Assembly: GCA_965228545.1 (NCBI GenBank)
Contig: OZ245822.1
Coordinates: 2,294,001-2,358,000, forward strand
Reading direction: 5' to 3'
Source of the DNA: HXMU1420-13 sp965228545
GTDB lineage: Bacteria > Bacteroidota > Rhodothermia > Balneolales > Balneolaceae
DNA length: 64,000 nucleotides
Positions 36,682-45,705 of the stretch are shown piece by piece. How positions within the stretch are numbered: the first letter of the stretch is position 1; each line of letters begins with the position of its first letter. The position numbers and the translations under genes are program-made. The notes under the pieces were generated by a model, which saw only the letters and a list, made by a program, of their open reading frames with translations, did no database searches and was not told the DNA's origin.

Positions 36682-37587
36682 TTACTTCATCAGTTCGTCG
36701 TAGGCAGTATTTATCTGGAAGTCTAATCCAAGAAACCATCCTTCAAAAGCGAATTCTTCAAAGCCGGGTAGCACTTCTGTTTGCGCAAGTTCCTCTTTCG
36801 ATTTTCCTTCATCAATTCCTTTTTGCACAAACGTAAGCAGTTCTTCCAAAAAGTTACTCATCACAATAACATCACCTTTAGAGCCTTGCACACCATAATT
36901 TGGATTGCCATGGCCAAAAATGTAGATGGCATCGTTGGGCAAATCATCAGCAGTTGATCGGAGAACATTTACCCAATTTGCGATGTTTGCACCGGCGCCC
37001 GGATCGATAAACGGGTAAGCTCGATTGAAAACCAGATCGCCCATGTGCGCCACATTTGCTTGCTCGAAATAAACTACAGAGTCACCGCCGGTGTGGGCGG
37101 GGCCGTAGTGTGTTAGGTGAATGGTTTCATTTCCAATATTCTGGCTCCATTTTTCGGCGTAGGTCATATCGGCATATACTTGTGCATCCACAGTTTCTTG
37201 TCCGCGCGATTCCGCCGCCGCTTTCTGATATCCGGGTACATTAATATGAGCTACAATGTGCGAGGTAAAGTCTTTGAAGGCCACGTTACCGGCAGTATGA
37301 TCGCCATGATGGTGCGTGTTAATGAGATAATCCATTTTTCGTGATGTTTTATCTTTTACTCCGGCGATAAAATTAGCGGCTGTTTGTGGATACTGGGAAT
37401 CTACGGCAACCAAGGCGTTGTCGTTCATCAACCAACCAATAGTTCCTCCGCGCTCGGTGTACATACCAACGCCTCGCCTGATTTCTGTAAAGATTGTTCG
37501 TTTAGCTACTTTTGAAAATGCCGAAAATGGTAGCAGTGTTGCTGCACTCATTAGTGCAGTATTCCTAAGAAAATCAGATCGTTTCAT
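36682..37587 (-). CDS. Exported metallo-beta-lactamase-fold hydrolase
   Basis: 301 residues. The N-terminus MKRSDFLRNTALMSAATLLPF resembles a Tat-like or Sec signal. The metallo-beta-lactamase fold is shown by the HxHxDH site NTHHHGDHTAGN, the second-sphere THYGPAHTGGDS, the MGDLVFNRAYP segment and the C-terminal FGHGNPNY. This arrangement binds two metals. It is not recognisable as a classical beta-lactamase; class B3-like or quinoprotein relay-like hydrolases are possible. It lies 15 bp after YitT in the same direction. Confidence 0.88.
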   Translation of the reverse strand: MKRSDFLRNTALMSAATLLPFSAFSKVAKRTIFTEIRRGVGMYTERGGTIGWLMNDNALVAVDSQYPQTAANFIAGVKDKTSRKMDYLINTHHHGDHTAGNVAFKDFTSHIVAHINVPGYQKAAAESRGQETVDAQVYADMTYAEKWSQNIGNETIHLTHYGPAHTGGDSVVYFEQANVAHMGDLVFNRAYPFIDPGAGANIANWVNVLRSTADDLPNDAIYIFGHGNPNYGVQGSKGDVIVMSNFLEELLTFVQKGIDEGKSKEELAQTEVLPGFEEFAFEGWFLGLDFQINTAYDELMK

Positions 37588-37602
37588 AAATAAGAGTATT
37601 AG

Positions 37603-38238
37603 TTAATCGAGTGAACCCAGATAGCGGCCCTTCACAAAGTTTATAGCCAAAAGCAGATTCATGCAAATTGCCGCGAGTACAGAATACACCACCGACCAGA
37701 AATCAACAACAAAAAATGCACAAACTATAATGGCCACATCCACAACCATTTGAAAACGGCCAGCGTTTACATTGTGATATTTTTGTAAGTACAACGAAAC
37801 GATGTTAACTCCACCCAGGCTGGCTTTATGCCGAAAAAGCATCAAAACACCGGTGCCAATGGTTAATCCGCCAAAAACGGCACCAAACCAAGGAGCGATG
37901 GCTCCAAACTCAAAAACGCGTGGAATGAGCTCGGTAAATGCTGAAAGTAGAAAAACGGCGGTAAATGTTTTTAGGGTAAAAGGAATGCCCAGTCGCCAGA
38001 TAGCGAGTGCATAAAATGGTAGATTCAGAACAAAAAAGACCTGCCCAAAACTGAAGTCGGTGTAGTACGAAATCAGGAAGGCAAAACCGGCTGTGCCTCC
38101 GGTAAGAAATTTCAGTTCAGTAAAAATGGCGATACCAAAAGCCACCAGCAGTGAGCCAATCAGTAGTGCCTGAAAATCTTCGAAAGGGGAATGTTTTTTT
38201 AGTTTTGGATCGATGGTAATGGTTTCAGTCTGCGCCAT
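37603..38238 (-). CDS. YitT family membrane protein
   Basis: 211 residues with about five or six membrane helices and the conserved start IGSLLVAFGIAIFTELKFLTGGTAGFAFLISYYT, characteristic of YitT (DUF161), a family of unknown transport role. It lacks the C-terminal DUF2179 domain of the longer Gram-positive members. Its ATG overlaps the stop of the GroES-like gene (TAATG), so the two are co-translated. Confidence 0.88.
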   Translation of the reverse strand: MAQTETITIDPKLKKHSPFEDFQALLIGSLLVAFGIAIFTELKFLTGGTAGFAFLISYYTDFSFGQVFFVLNLPFYALAIWRLGIPFTLKTFTAVFLLSAFTELIPRVFEFGAIAPWFGAVFGGLTIGTGVLMLFRHKASLGGVNIVSLYLQKYHNVNAGRFQMVVDVAIIVCAFFVVDFWSVVYSVLAAICMNLLLAINFVKGRYLGSLD

Positions 38239-38609
38239 TACCCGTCCATCTCATCTCTGATTAACAACAAAATAGCTGAATGCGGTACAATCAAATAAGT
38301 TTCATTTTCGAACTTGATTTCGTGCGCTCTGCTTTTTAAAAATATCGCTAAATCGCCTTCGGTCGCTTGCATCCCTATATATTTGGTGTCTTCAGTTCCT
38401 TTCCAGGCTTCTTCTACTTCCATATTTGGGATTGGATAACCGGGACCGGTTTTTAGGATATATCCACTTTGGATTTCTTCTTTCTCTTTTACCGAGGCAG
38501 GTAGTACCAGCCCACTGCGGGTATGTGTTTCCAATTCGCGTGGTTTAATGAGTACCCGATCGCCCACGACGATAAATTTTTCAATTGAATTTAAATATTG
38601 CTGAATCAT
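38238..38609 (-). CDS. GroES-like co-chaperone family protein
   Basis: 123 residues from ATG 38609 (a longer frame to 38699 is open but lacks a family match). The cpn10 fold is visible: FIVVGDRVLIKP, then ETHTRSGLVLPASVKEKEE (analogous to the GroES mobile loop), EIQSGYILKTGPG and EGDLAIFLKSRAHEIKF-YLIVPHSAILLLI. It is longer than classical GroES and has no groEL next to it, so it may be a divergent paralogue. It shares an ATG/stop overlap with yitT. Confidence 0.82.
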   Translation of the reverse strand: MIQQYLNSIEKFIVVGDRVLIKPRELETHTRSGLVLPASVKEKEEIQSGYILKTGPGYPIPNMEVEEAWKGTEDTKYIGMQATEGDLAIFLKSRAHEIKFENETYLIVPHSAILLLIRDEMDG

Positions 38610-38692
38610 TGTGTTCTTTTCTACGAAATGGGAATTTGAAATCGATTGTTTCAACCATAGATTAACAGCAAACACAATGCCATCATTCTGCC

Positions 38693-39547
38693 ATGACAAA
38701 CAAACTATGCATAATTACAGGAGCTAATTCGGGAATAGGATTCGAAACTGCCAAAGAACTTGCACGGCAAGGTGCATTTATTGTGATGGTATGCCGAAAT
38801 GAAGACAAAGCCATTGCAGCAAAACAAGCCATTCAGCAGAATACACCCAGTGCAGGCATTGATATCGTTTTGTGTGATTTTTCGAGTCAGGATGAAATTC
38901 GAAAAGCATCCGATGAGATCATCAACAAATACGAAAAAATTGACATTCTGATAAATAACCACGGTTTTATTGCCAGCGAATATCAAGAAACAGTAGATGG
39001 TTTTGAGAGTACCTTTGCGGTAAATCATTTGGGTTATTTTCTGTTTACCAATTTATTGCTGCCCACTATTTTAAATTCAGAATCAGCACGGATTATTAAT
39101 GTGGCCTCTGAAGCACATCGAAATGGAACTTTTGATCCTGAAGAGTTACAGCTGAAAGACAATTTTAAAGCTTGGCAAGCTTACGGCAATTCGAAGTTGT
39201 TCAATATTCTGTTTACCATTGAGTTAGCTGAACGATTAAAGGGAACCGAAGTGACAGCAAATTGCTTACATCCGGGCGTGGTAAAAACCAATTTTAGTGC
39301 GGGTTTACGCCCTGTGTTTAAACTGTTTTGGTGGATGGGGCAGCCTTTTATGAAATCCGAAAAAGAAGGAGCTCAAACCACTATTTATCTGGCTACATCG
39401 CCTGAGGTTGAAGAGGTAAACGGTGCGTATTTTGCCGATTGCAAAGTTAAAACACCACGAAAACAAGCTATGGATCCCGCAGCAGCCATAAAATTATGGG
39501 AGATAAGTGAGGAGCTTACCGGCTTAAATCAACAATCTTTACTGTAA
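38693..39547 (+). CDS. Short-chain dehydrogenase/reductase
   Basis: 284 residues. Rossmann nucleotide-binding motif GANSGIGFETAKEL, the NNHG structural motif (LINNHGF) and the catalytic YGNSK (Tyr and Lys four apart), preceded by a Ser in NVASEAHRN, give an intact SDR active site. The overall form is that of retinol dehydrogenase/RDH-like SDRs that use NADP(H). Substrate unknown. It is divergent from the GroES-like gene. Confidence 0.92.
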   Translation: MTNKLCIITGANSGIGFETAKELARQGAFIVMVCRNEDKAIAAKQAIQQNTPSAGIDIVLCDFSSQDEIRKASDEIINKYEKIDILINNHGFIASEYQETVDGFESTFAVNHLGYFLFTNLLLPTILNSESARIINVASEAHRNGTFDPEELQLKDNFKAWQAYGNSKLFNILFTIELAERLKGTEVTANCLHPGVVKTNFSAGLRPVFKLFWWMGQPFMKSEKEGAQTTIYLATSPEVEEVNGAYFADCKVKTPRKQAMDPAAAIKLWEISEELTGLNQQSLL

Positions 39548-39574
39548 GTACAAATACCATTCACATTCAAATCG

Positions 39575-39593
39575 AAGGTAATCAACTTACCTT
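39575..39593. terminator. Weak bidirectional hairpin between convergent genes
   Basis: AAGGTAA / TTACCTT stem (7 bp) with a 5-nt loop between the converging SDR and phospholipase-D genes. No clear U-tract on either side. Confidence 0.35.
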
Positions 39594-39615
39594 TGGTACG
39601 GGATTGACTGAGTAA

Positions 39616-40758
39616 TCAGATTTCCTGCTTTATCAATCGGATGGCTGACTCATACATTCGTCTAGCTAAAGATCGGTGTTTCCATCGCTGGCGGGTTACT
39701 CGCTCCGAGTGCGAAAGATCTTCTTCAAAATGTGTATCTAATCTGGCATTTAATGCTTTATCGATGGCCACTAAATTAATCTCATCGTCTTTGAGCATAG
39801 ACCGATGATTGAAGTTTGCGCTTCCAAAACAGGAAACCTCATCATCGATCAGAAGAATTTTGGCGTGCATCATCGTTTTTTGGTAGTAGTAGAGCTCGAT
39901 ATCTGACGCGAGAAGAGGTTCAAAAATGTCTTCGGCTGCAATTTTTGAAACTCGTTTATCGGTATGAGATCCCGGGAGAATAATCTTTACATCCACACCA
40001 TCCGCTGCTTTTCTGCAAAGTATATCTACAAGGGCATCATCAGGATTGAAATAAGCCGTACAGATATGGATTTTTTTCTGAGCACTTGACAGCAGTGTTT
40101 GGTATAAAAGAACAATGTCGCTCCAACGTACAGAGGCGGAGGTTCGCAAAACTTGTAAACTTGTAGATCCTGTAGATTGGTTTTCGGCAGAATGAAATAA
40201 ATGGGTATTTAACGCATCGGTTGCTTCGATCCAGTTTTCAACAAAGGCTGCTTTTATACCGCGAACAGCAGAACCTTGAATCTTGAAATGTGTTTCGCGC
40301 CATTCCTCAGGATTTTGCGCATTTCCTTCCCACTCTTTCGCGATTCCCACTCCACCTGTAAAGGCAACTTGATCGTCACATATTAAAATTTTTCTGTGCG
40401 TTCTATTATCAGACTTCCAGATTTTCCATCGGGCGAGTGGTCTAAACCAGATCACGTGTGCACCCGCATTCTCCATTTGCTCGAGCAATGCTTTATTCAT
40501 GGGAAGCGCCCCAAAAGCATCGAGTAGAACACGAACGGTTACTCCTTCGGCAGCTTTATTTGCTAAGGCTTCCGCAAACCTGTTTGCAATATCTCCCTCC
40601 CAATAAACAAAGGTGAGAAAGTCCACATTTTTGGTAGCTTTTTCGATAGCTGCTATCATTGCAGGAAAGATTTCATCACCATTTATCAACACTTCAACGG
40701 TGTTGTTATGGGTAAAAGGTATACCTACAGTTTGTTCTAAGAGCGATATGGTGTTCAC
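39616..40758 (-). CDS. Phospholipase D-type protein, cardiolipin synthase-like
   Basis: 380 residues with two HKD motifs: HRKILICDDQVAFTGG (near residue 127) and HAKILLIDDEVSCFGSANFNHRS (near 305). There are no membrane helices, which fits a ClsB-like soluble or peripheral enzyme, not ClsA. It is expected to join phosphatidylglycerol-type lipids to form cardiolipin or carry out a related phosphatidyl transfer. The gene is followed 9 bp before it by small membrane protein genes read in the same direction. Confidence 0.88.
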   Translation of the reverse strand: MNTISLLEQTVGIPFTHNNTVEVLINGDEIFPAMIAAIEKATKNVDFLTFVYWEGDIANRFAEALANKAAEGVTVRVLLDAFGALPMNKALLEQMENAGAHVIWFRPLARWKIWKSDNRTHRKILICDDQVAFTGGVGIAKEWEGNAQNPEEWRETHFKIQGSAVRGIKAAFVENWIEATDALNTHLFHSAENQSTGSTSLQVLRTSASVRWSDIVLLYQTLLSSAQKKIHICTAYFNPDDALVDILCRKAADGVDVKIILPGSHTDKRVSKIAAEDIFEPLLASDIELYYYQKTMMHAKILLIDDEVSCFGSANFNHRSMLKDDEINLVAIDKALNARLDTHFEEDLSHSERVTRQRWKHRSLARRMYESAIRLIKQEI

Positions 40759-40767
40759 TTACGGATG

Positions 40768-40935
40768 TTATTCCATGGAGGGTTTGTTACCTAAAATAAG
40801 TGATAATATGAAGAGAGCTACAAATACAAAGAAAAGAATTTTGGCTATTCCAACTGCTGCCCCGGCAATTCCGCCAAAACCAAATATTGCAGCTACAATG
40901 GCAATTAATAAGAAAGATACGCTCCAACGTAACAT
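40768..40935 (-). CDS. DUF1328 family small membrane protein
   Basis: 55 residues, short enough to be easily missed. It reads MLRWSVSFLLIAIVAAIFGF followed by GGIAGAAVGIAKILFFVFVA and LFILSLILGN; the GFGGIAGAA-G-AKILF core is the DUF1328/YtjA signature. Two membrane helices are expected. Such proteins respond to envelope or osmotic stress in other bacteria, but the function is unknown. It lies 9 bp upstream of the phospholipase-D gene, in the same direction. Confidence 0.88.
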   Translation of the reverse strand: MLRWSVSFLLIAIVAAIFGFGGIAGAAVGIAKILFFVFVALFILSLILGNKPSME

Positions 40936-40947
40936 AAAAACTCCTGT

Positions 40948-41145
40948 TTATTTTGTACGAGCAACTACCAAGCCTACCAATGCCACCACACCGGAAATAA
41001 TAACCGGGGTAATATCGCCGGTACTTATGGCTACATCAGCTCCAAAAGCTTCAAAAGATTCGGAGTTCTGGAAATATTGATATCCAAAGTAAATTAAGCC
41101 GAGTAAACCACCTGCGGCAAGTATGCTTCCAATAGTGCGTTTCAT
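40948..41145 (-). CDS. Small two-helix membrane protein (DUF3185-like)
   Basis: 65 residues: helix 1 (residues 4-22), a polar linker with Ser, Phe and Asp (FQNSESFEAFGADV), and helix 2 (residues 45-62, VIISGVVALVGLVVA). This layout matches small DUF3185-like proteins that often neighbour DUF1328 genes. It lies 12 bp before DUF1328 and is probably co-transcribed with it and the phospholipase-D gene. Confidence 0.65.
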   Translation of the reverse strand: MKRTIGSILAAGGLLGLIYFGYQYFQNSESFEAFGADVAISTGDITPVIISGVVALVGLVVARTK

Positions 41146-41215
41146 AATTATTTTTTTATTAATGATACACTACTAGATAGTATGAACTAACAAGAATGTT
41201 CCAATTTAGTATTTT

Positions 41216-41236
41216 AAAGGCCGTTTTAGAGCCTTT
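41216..41236 (-). terminator. Possible terminator after DUF2461 gene
   Basis: Stem AAAGGC / GCCTTT with a 9-nt loop immediately after the DUF2461 stop codon. The minus-strand U-tract is poor, so it is tentative. Confidence 0.4.
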
Positions 41237-41238
41237 TG

Positions 41239-41907
41239 TTAAGCTTCATCAATTGAGCGAGTAAGAACTTCACTCATGTAATTTAAAAACGGACGAACTG
41301 CTAAAAATGAACTCACTACATGAAATAGAAAGTCATCTGATTGGGCTTCTTCATCGCTAAATGTTCTTATAAAAGTGTAGGCTTTAAAGCGTATCAGATC
41401 GATGTTTGGATGATCTTTAGCAAAGCCCTTTGGAGCTGTTTTTACCTGATCGCCACGCATTTTTCCCCAAGTTGATCTGAAATCGGTGTCGTTTAAAATG
41501 GTACGTAGTGGGGTAGCGTCAAGTGCTAGTTCATCGCGAATGGTTTTTAAATCGGCTGAGTTGGGATTCCAAAAACCAACGCCTAGAAATACATTGCCGG
41601 GTTCAATATGCACATAATAACCGCCACGTAACCATTTCGTAGCTCGCGTCAAGCTTCCTGAAAGCGCAGTTTTATAGGGGGATTTATCCTTACTAAATCG
41701 AACATCCCGATATATTCTGAACATCGATTTTTTCCCCGATTCATTTTCAATATGATCCACTTTTTTCATTTCAATGAGCAAAGCATCCATGAAATCAACT
41801 ACATTTTGGTGGGCATCCTGATAACGTGCTTTATGTTCTGTAAACCAATCACGATTGTTATATTTTTTTAAATCGGATAAGAAATGGAAAGTTGAAGCTT
41901 TCAGCAT
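41239..41907 (-). CDS. DUF2461 domain protein
   Basis: 222 residues, the usual length of the family. It starts with FHFLSDLKKYNNRDWFTEHK, then has MFRIYRDVRFSKDKSPYKT, SLTRATKWLRGGYYVHIEPG and NVFLGVGFWNP, the recognised sequence blocks of DUF2461 (TIGR02453-type). The arginine- and lysine-rich central block suggests nucleotide or nucleic acid contact, but the role is unknown. Confidence 0.93.
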   Translation of the reverse strand: MLKASTFHFLSDLKKYNNRDWFTEHKARYQDAHQNVVDFMDALLIEMKKVDHIENESGKKSMFRIYRDVRFSKDKSPYKTALSGSLTRATKWLRGGYYVHIEPGNVFLGVGFWNPNSADLKTIRDELALDATPLRTILNDTDFRSTWGKMRGDQVKTAPKGFAKDHPNIDLIRFKAYTFIRTFSDEEAQSDDFLFHVVSSFLAVRPFLNYMSEVLTRSIDEA

Positions 41908-41911
41908 GATA

Positions 41912-42394
41912 CTAATTTTGATTGGAGTAACTGTTTCTATCAGATTGTACCTCTGTGATTCGTTTCATTCGGGAAAAAGGAAAGCCGTTACAGCCGGTTT
42001 GGAGAGTTTCCGGATTGGTTTCTGTAAATGCCTCGGCTGCTTGGGAACTTTCAGCATTATAGATGCTGAGGCAAAACGCCCACTCAAAAGGCTCCATCTC
42101 TTCGAGCTTAATCCAGTCGATGCGGGTCCATGCCCCGGGGTCATAGGAATTAGAAGTATCGTTTTGAGCAATTAAATACTGCTTTTCCAAATTCCATTGT
42201 TCAATATGGTACACATCATTGGGAAGAAGTATGAATATTGAATCTGTGATGAAATACTGAATCTCGTAGTCATCCTCAAAAGTGCCAAGTAAATAGTTAG
42301 GCGGGGAGTTTTGCGCGATCTCGGGTGGGTTATCCGGGGTGCAAGCAAAAATAATAACGGAGATAAAAAGGGAAAATAGTGGGGTATAACTCAT
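41912..42394 (-). CDS. Lipoprotein of unknown function
   Basis: 160 residues with a clear lipobox (IIFAC, Cys near residue 18). The mature part is rich in beta strand, with aromatic residues (YEIQYFITDSIFILL, HIEQWNLEKQYLIAQ), suggesting a small beta domain. I recognise no family. It overlaps the end of the upstream DUF3052/YdeI-like gene by 4 bp. Confidence 0.6.
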   Translation of the reverse strand: MSYTPLFSLFISVIIFACTPDNPPEIAQNSPPNYLLGTFEDDYEIQYFITDSIFILLPNDVYHIEQWNLEKQYLIAQNDTSNSYDPGAWTRIDWIKLEEMEPFEWAFCLSIYNAESSQAAEAFTETNPETLQTGCNGFPFSRMKRITEVQSDRNSYSNQN

Positions 42395-43020
42395 TTTGTT
42401 TTCTTTCCGGCTTTCAGCAATTCAATTGTTTTATAGACTCTGCGTTCGCGTGTTTCTTGCTTTTTTGCCTGATGAATCCACCCCACAAACTCCCGCTTGT
42501 ATGTAAAAGCTAGCTTATCAAAGAATGCGCTAGCGTCCGGGTGTTGTTTAAGTAAATTCTGTAAATCATCGGGGGGAATTACGGTTTTGCTACTCCTATC
42601 TACTCCGGGCGGATCTTGCCCAAATGTTGAAGGTTTGTTTCGATCTGCAATTCTTCGAAGTCGCATACTGGACCAATCATCATTAATAGAGATAAGCCGT
42701 ACAGGCTCCATTTCATGTTCTTTGATGATGCTCCATGTTTTATCACGATTCAGATTGGTAGAAATATTCCCGCTTTTCTTGGGGTAACTAAGCCAAAACA
42801 ACCCATTAGATTTTAGATGTTTGCCTGCTTTTGGTAAATATTTACTTATCTCTGTTTCGTTTTTAGTAAACAGAATTACAGAATCGAAATCTTTATCATT
42901 AAAATGCTCATACTCGAACCGAATACCATCAAAAAGTGGATGAATTCTTGGATTTGCATTGAATAGCAATACCGAAAACTCTTCTTTCAACTGCAATTTT
43001 TTAACGAGTGCTGATATCAT
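42391..43020 (-). CDS. DUF3052-like and YdeI/OmpD-associated domain fusion protein
   Basis: 209 residues. The N-terminal part (1-105) resembles DUF3052 with FSVLLFNANPRIHPLF and LKSNGLFWLSYPKKSG. The C-terminal part (155-205) is the short YdeI/OmpD-associated motif, AFFDKLAFTYKREFVGWI, followed by KKQETRERRVYKTIELL. Members of the second family usually have an added bacteriocin-protection or similar domain in front. The fused order is known but the role is unclear. It overlaps the lipoprotein gene downstream by 4 bp. Confidence 0.75.
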   Translation of the reverse strand: MISALVKKLQLKEEFSVLLFNANPRIHPLFDGIRFEYEHFNDKDFDSVILFTKNETEISKYLPKAGKHLKSNGLFWLSYPKKSGNISTNLNRDKTWSIIKEHEMEPVRLISINDDWSSMRLRRIADRNKPSTFGQDPPGVDRSSKTVIPPDDLQNLLKQHPDASAFFDKLAFTYKREFVGWIHQAKKQETRERRVYKTIELLKAGKKTK

Positions 43021-43231
43021 AATTCGATCTCAAATGTTCATTTGAAAGTGCAAAAATTCAGCAAGAAATGTAGTACAAATACCATAAGTAAAGTTGAATG
43101 CCAAGAATTTTGGGGTAGTAGAAATAGTGTACTGTTAAAGTTTTAGGATGCACTTCCTTTTTTTTTGGAAAAGGCGAGATATGCTTTAGATTTTGCGAGC
43201 AAGCGATCCAGATACTAACCAATCAAATTCT

Positions 43232-44530
43232 ATGAAAAATATTAATGCTCGTTTAAGCCTGATGATGTTTCTCCAATTCTTTATCTGGGGTGCATTCTTT
43301 GTAACTATGGGGGCATATTTGCTCGAAGTTTTTAGCGGAGAAGAAGGGTTGAACTCGATTATCGGGTCGGCATACGCAACGCATAATTGGGCAGGTTTAC
43401 TTGCTCCAGTTTTTGTAGGATTGCTGGCAGATCGTTTTTTCAACGCCGAAAAAGTGAATGCAATTTCTCATTTACTGGGTGCAATTCTGCTGTGGTATGC
43501 ATCTACCATTACCGAGCCCGGGCTTTTCATCTGGATTATGTTAGCATACTTTATGTTGTACATGCCAACGCTAGCTCTGGTAAATGCTATTGCTTTTGCG
43601 AACATCAGCGATCCGGGATCAGAATTTCCGAAAATCCGAGTATGGGGCACCATTGGATGGATTTTAGCAGGCTTTATTGTAGCTCAAACGGTACTGGGCT
43701 TTTTCGATATTCCTTTACTTGGCTGGCTAACCGGAGTTGAAAGCAACATTCAATCTACCGACATTCCATTGAAATTAAGCGCTGTAATATCTGTGATTTA
43801 TGGTTTGTACAGCTTCACTTTGCCCGAAACTCCACCTTCGGCCAAAGGCGAAAAGTTTGATCTGAAACAAGCACTGGGTCTAGATGCACTTAAACTACTA
43901 ACCGATCGTAATTTTGCAGTTTTTTCATTTTGCTGCTTTGCGATCAGTATCCCTTTAGCGTTCTATTATGCCCGCACCAACGACTTTATCGCAGCTGTTG
44001 CTTTTGGGGCACAGTCGCCATCTTTTATGGCAATTGGGCAAATGAGTGAGGTATTGTTCATGCTGGCCATTCCGTTTTTCCTAACCCGACTTGGTGTAAA
44101 ATGGATGCTTTTAGTAGGCATGCTTGCATGGACTGCCCGATATTTCTTATTTGGCTTTTTCCCAAGTTCAACGGCTTTAGTTGTATTAGGAATTGCATTA
44201 CACGGTATATGCTACGATTTCTTTTTTGTAACCGGCCAGCTTTATGTAGATAAGAAAGCGCCTAAACATTTAAGGGCCAGTGCACAAGGCTTTTTTAATT
44301 TGCTAACCTATGGCGCGGGGATGCTTATTGGTAACTATGTACTTGGTTGGTGGGGCGATAGTATTGCTCTGGATGGCTCAACCAGCGAAGGTTGGCTTTC
44401 GGGTGCGCAATCGTTTTGGGTGATGCCGGGCATTGTTGCATTAGCCGTTGCGGCATTATTTTTCCTAACTTTTTGGGATAAAAATGCCGACGATACACCT
44501 GAAAAACAAACAGATTTAAATCCAGCATAA
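43232..44530 (+). CDS. MFS transporter, nucleoside/sugar permease-like
   Basis: 432 residues from ATG 43232 (a frame open to a TTG at 43193 adds residues that do not fit). About 12 membrane segments are visible. The N-terminal LSLMMFLQFFIWGAFFVTMG is typical of the NupG/XapB nucleoside-H+ symporter branch, as is VWGTIGWILAGFIV in the middle. The gene begins an operon with a Gfo/Idh/MocA dehydrogenase and a TIM-barrel isomerase, so it probably imports their substrate, a sugar or polyol; substrate not determinable. Confidence 0.88.
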   Translation: MKNINARLSLMMFLQFFIWGAFFVTMGAYLLEVFSGEEGLNSIIGSAYATHNWAGLLAPVFVGLLADRFFNAEKVNAISHLLGAILLWYASTITEPGLFIWIMLAYFMLYMPTLALVNAIAFANISDPGSEFPKIRVWGTIGWILAGFIVAQTVLGFFDIPLLGWLTGVESNIQSTDIPLKLSAVISVIYGLYSFTLPETPPSAKGEKFDLKQALGLDALKLLTDRNFAVFSFCCFAISIPLAFYYARTNDFIAAVAFGAQSPSFMAIGQMSEVLFMLAIPFFLTRLGVKWMLLVGMLAWTARYFLFGFFPSSTALVVLGIALHGICYDFFFVTGQLYVDKKAPKHLRASAQGFFNLLTYGAGMLIGNYVLGWWGDSIALDGSTSEGWLSGAQSFWVMPGIVALAVAALFFLTFWDKNADDTPEKQTDLNPA

Positions 44531-44534
44531 TTGT

Positions 44535-45701
44535 ATGAGTTTATCGAATAGAAAACTACGAATGGGCATGATTGGTGGGGGCGTAGGCGCTTTTATAGGA
44601 GCTGTTCATCGGCTGGCGGCAAATTTAGATGGACAAATCGAATTGGTGTGCGGTGCATTCAGTAGCGATCCTGTAAAATCGAAACAAACCGGTAAAGAGT
44701 TATTTTTAGACGAAGATCGCATATATGGCTCGTTCAAAGAAATGATCGAGACCGAAGCCCAACTTCCTGAGAATCTACGTATGGATTTTGTTTCAATCGT
44801 AACTCCGAATCATGTACATGCAGAACCTGCATTAATGGCTTTGGATCAAGGTTTTCCGGTAATTATCGATAAGCCGCTTTGCTTTAATATGGAGGAAGCA
44901 TTAGCAATTCAAGCTAAGGTTAAGGAAACCGGATTACCCCTTGCTCTTACACACACATATACCGGCTATCCAATGGTGAAGGAAGCAAGACAACTAGTTA
45001 AAAAAGGCGCTTTTGGAGCCATTCGTAAAGTGATGATGGAATATCCGCAAGGCTGGCTAGCCGAAAAGATTGAAGACACCGATCAAAAACAGGCAGCATG
45101 GCGAACAGATCCAACAAAATCGGGGAAAAGCGGAGCCTATGGCGATATAGGAACCCATGCAGCAAATATGGGCGAGTACGTATCTGGGCTGCACATCACC
45201 AAAGTACTATCTATGATGAAGAACATTGTTCCGGGACGACTACTGGATGACGACGCCAGTGCTTTTATGGAATTTGAAGGAGGTGTTACAGGTGTGCTTA
45301 CAGTATCTCAGGTTTCAGCCGGCGAGGAAAACGCAATACGAATTCGTGTGTATGGCGAAAAAGGCGGACTTGAATGGACCCAACGCGATCCTAATACGCT
45401 AATAATAAAATGGAATGACAAAGCTGACGAGATTTACCGCACCGGAACAGGTTATGTATCGGAAGCTGCACAGGCAAATTCAAGAACTCCGGCAGGTCAT
45501 CCTGAGGGGTATTTAGAGGCGTTTGCAAATATTTATCGAAATTTTGTAATGCACCTACGAGCGATAGACGCCGGGAAAACACACAATAAAGACATTTTTG
45601 ATTATCCCGGAGTGGAAGATGGAGTACACGGTATGAGTTTAGTGGATGCAGTTGTAGAGTCCACCAAAAAAGGAAATATTTGGGTAAACGTAACGCATTA
45701 A
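44535..45701 (+). CDS. Gfo/Idh/MocA family oxidoreductase
   Basis: 388 residues. The N-terminal Rossmann motif MGMIGGGVGAFIGAVHR and the IDKPLCFNMEEA segment, which carries the conserved Lys-Pro, are typical of NAD(P)-dependent Gfo/Idh/MocA dehydrogenases. GDIGTHAAN provides the conserved Asp-x3-His catalytic pair. It should oxidise a sugar, inositol or related polyol. It begins 4 bp after the permease gene and ends 4 bp before the isomerase. Confidence 0.94.
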   Translation: MSLSNRKLRMGMIGGGVGAFIGAVHRLAANLDGQIELVCGAFSSDPVKSKQTGKELFLDEDRIYGSFKEMIETEAQLPENLRMDFVSIVTPNHVHAEPALMALDQGFPVIIDKPLCFNMEEALAIQAKVKETGLPLALTHTYTGYPMVKEARQLVKKGAFGAIRKVMMEYPQGWLAEKIEDTDQKQAAWRTDPTKSGKSGAYGDIGTHAANMGEYVSGLHITKVLSMMKNIVPGRLLDDDASAFMEFEGGVTGVLTVSQVSAGEENAIRIRVYGEKGGLEWTQRDPNTLIIKWNDKADEIYRTGTGYVSEAAQANSRTPAGHPEGYLEAFANIYRNFVMHLRAIDAGKTHNKDIFDYPGVEDGVHGMSLVDAVVESTKKGNIWVNVTH

Positions 45702-45705
45702 ACTT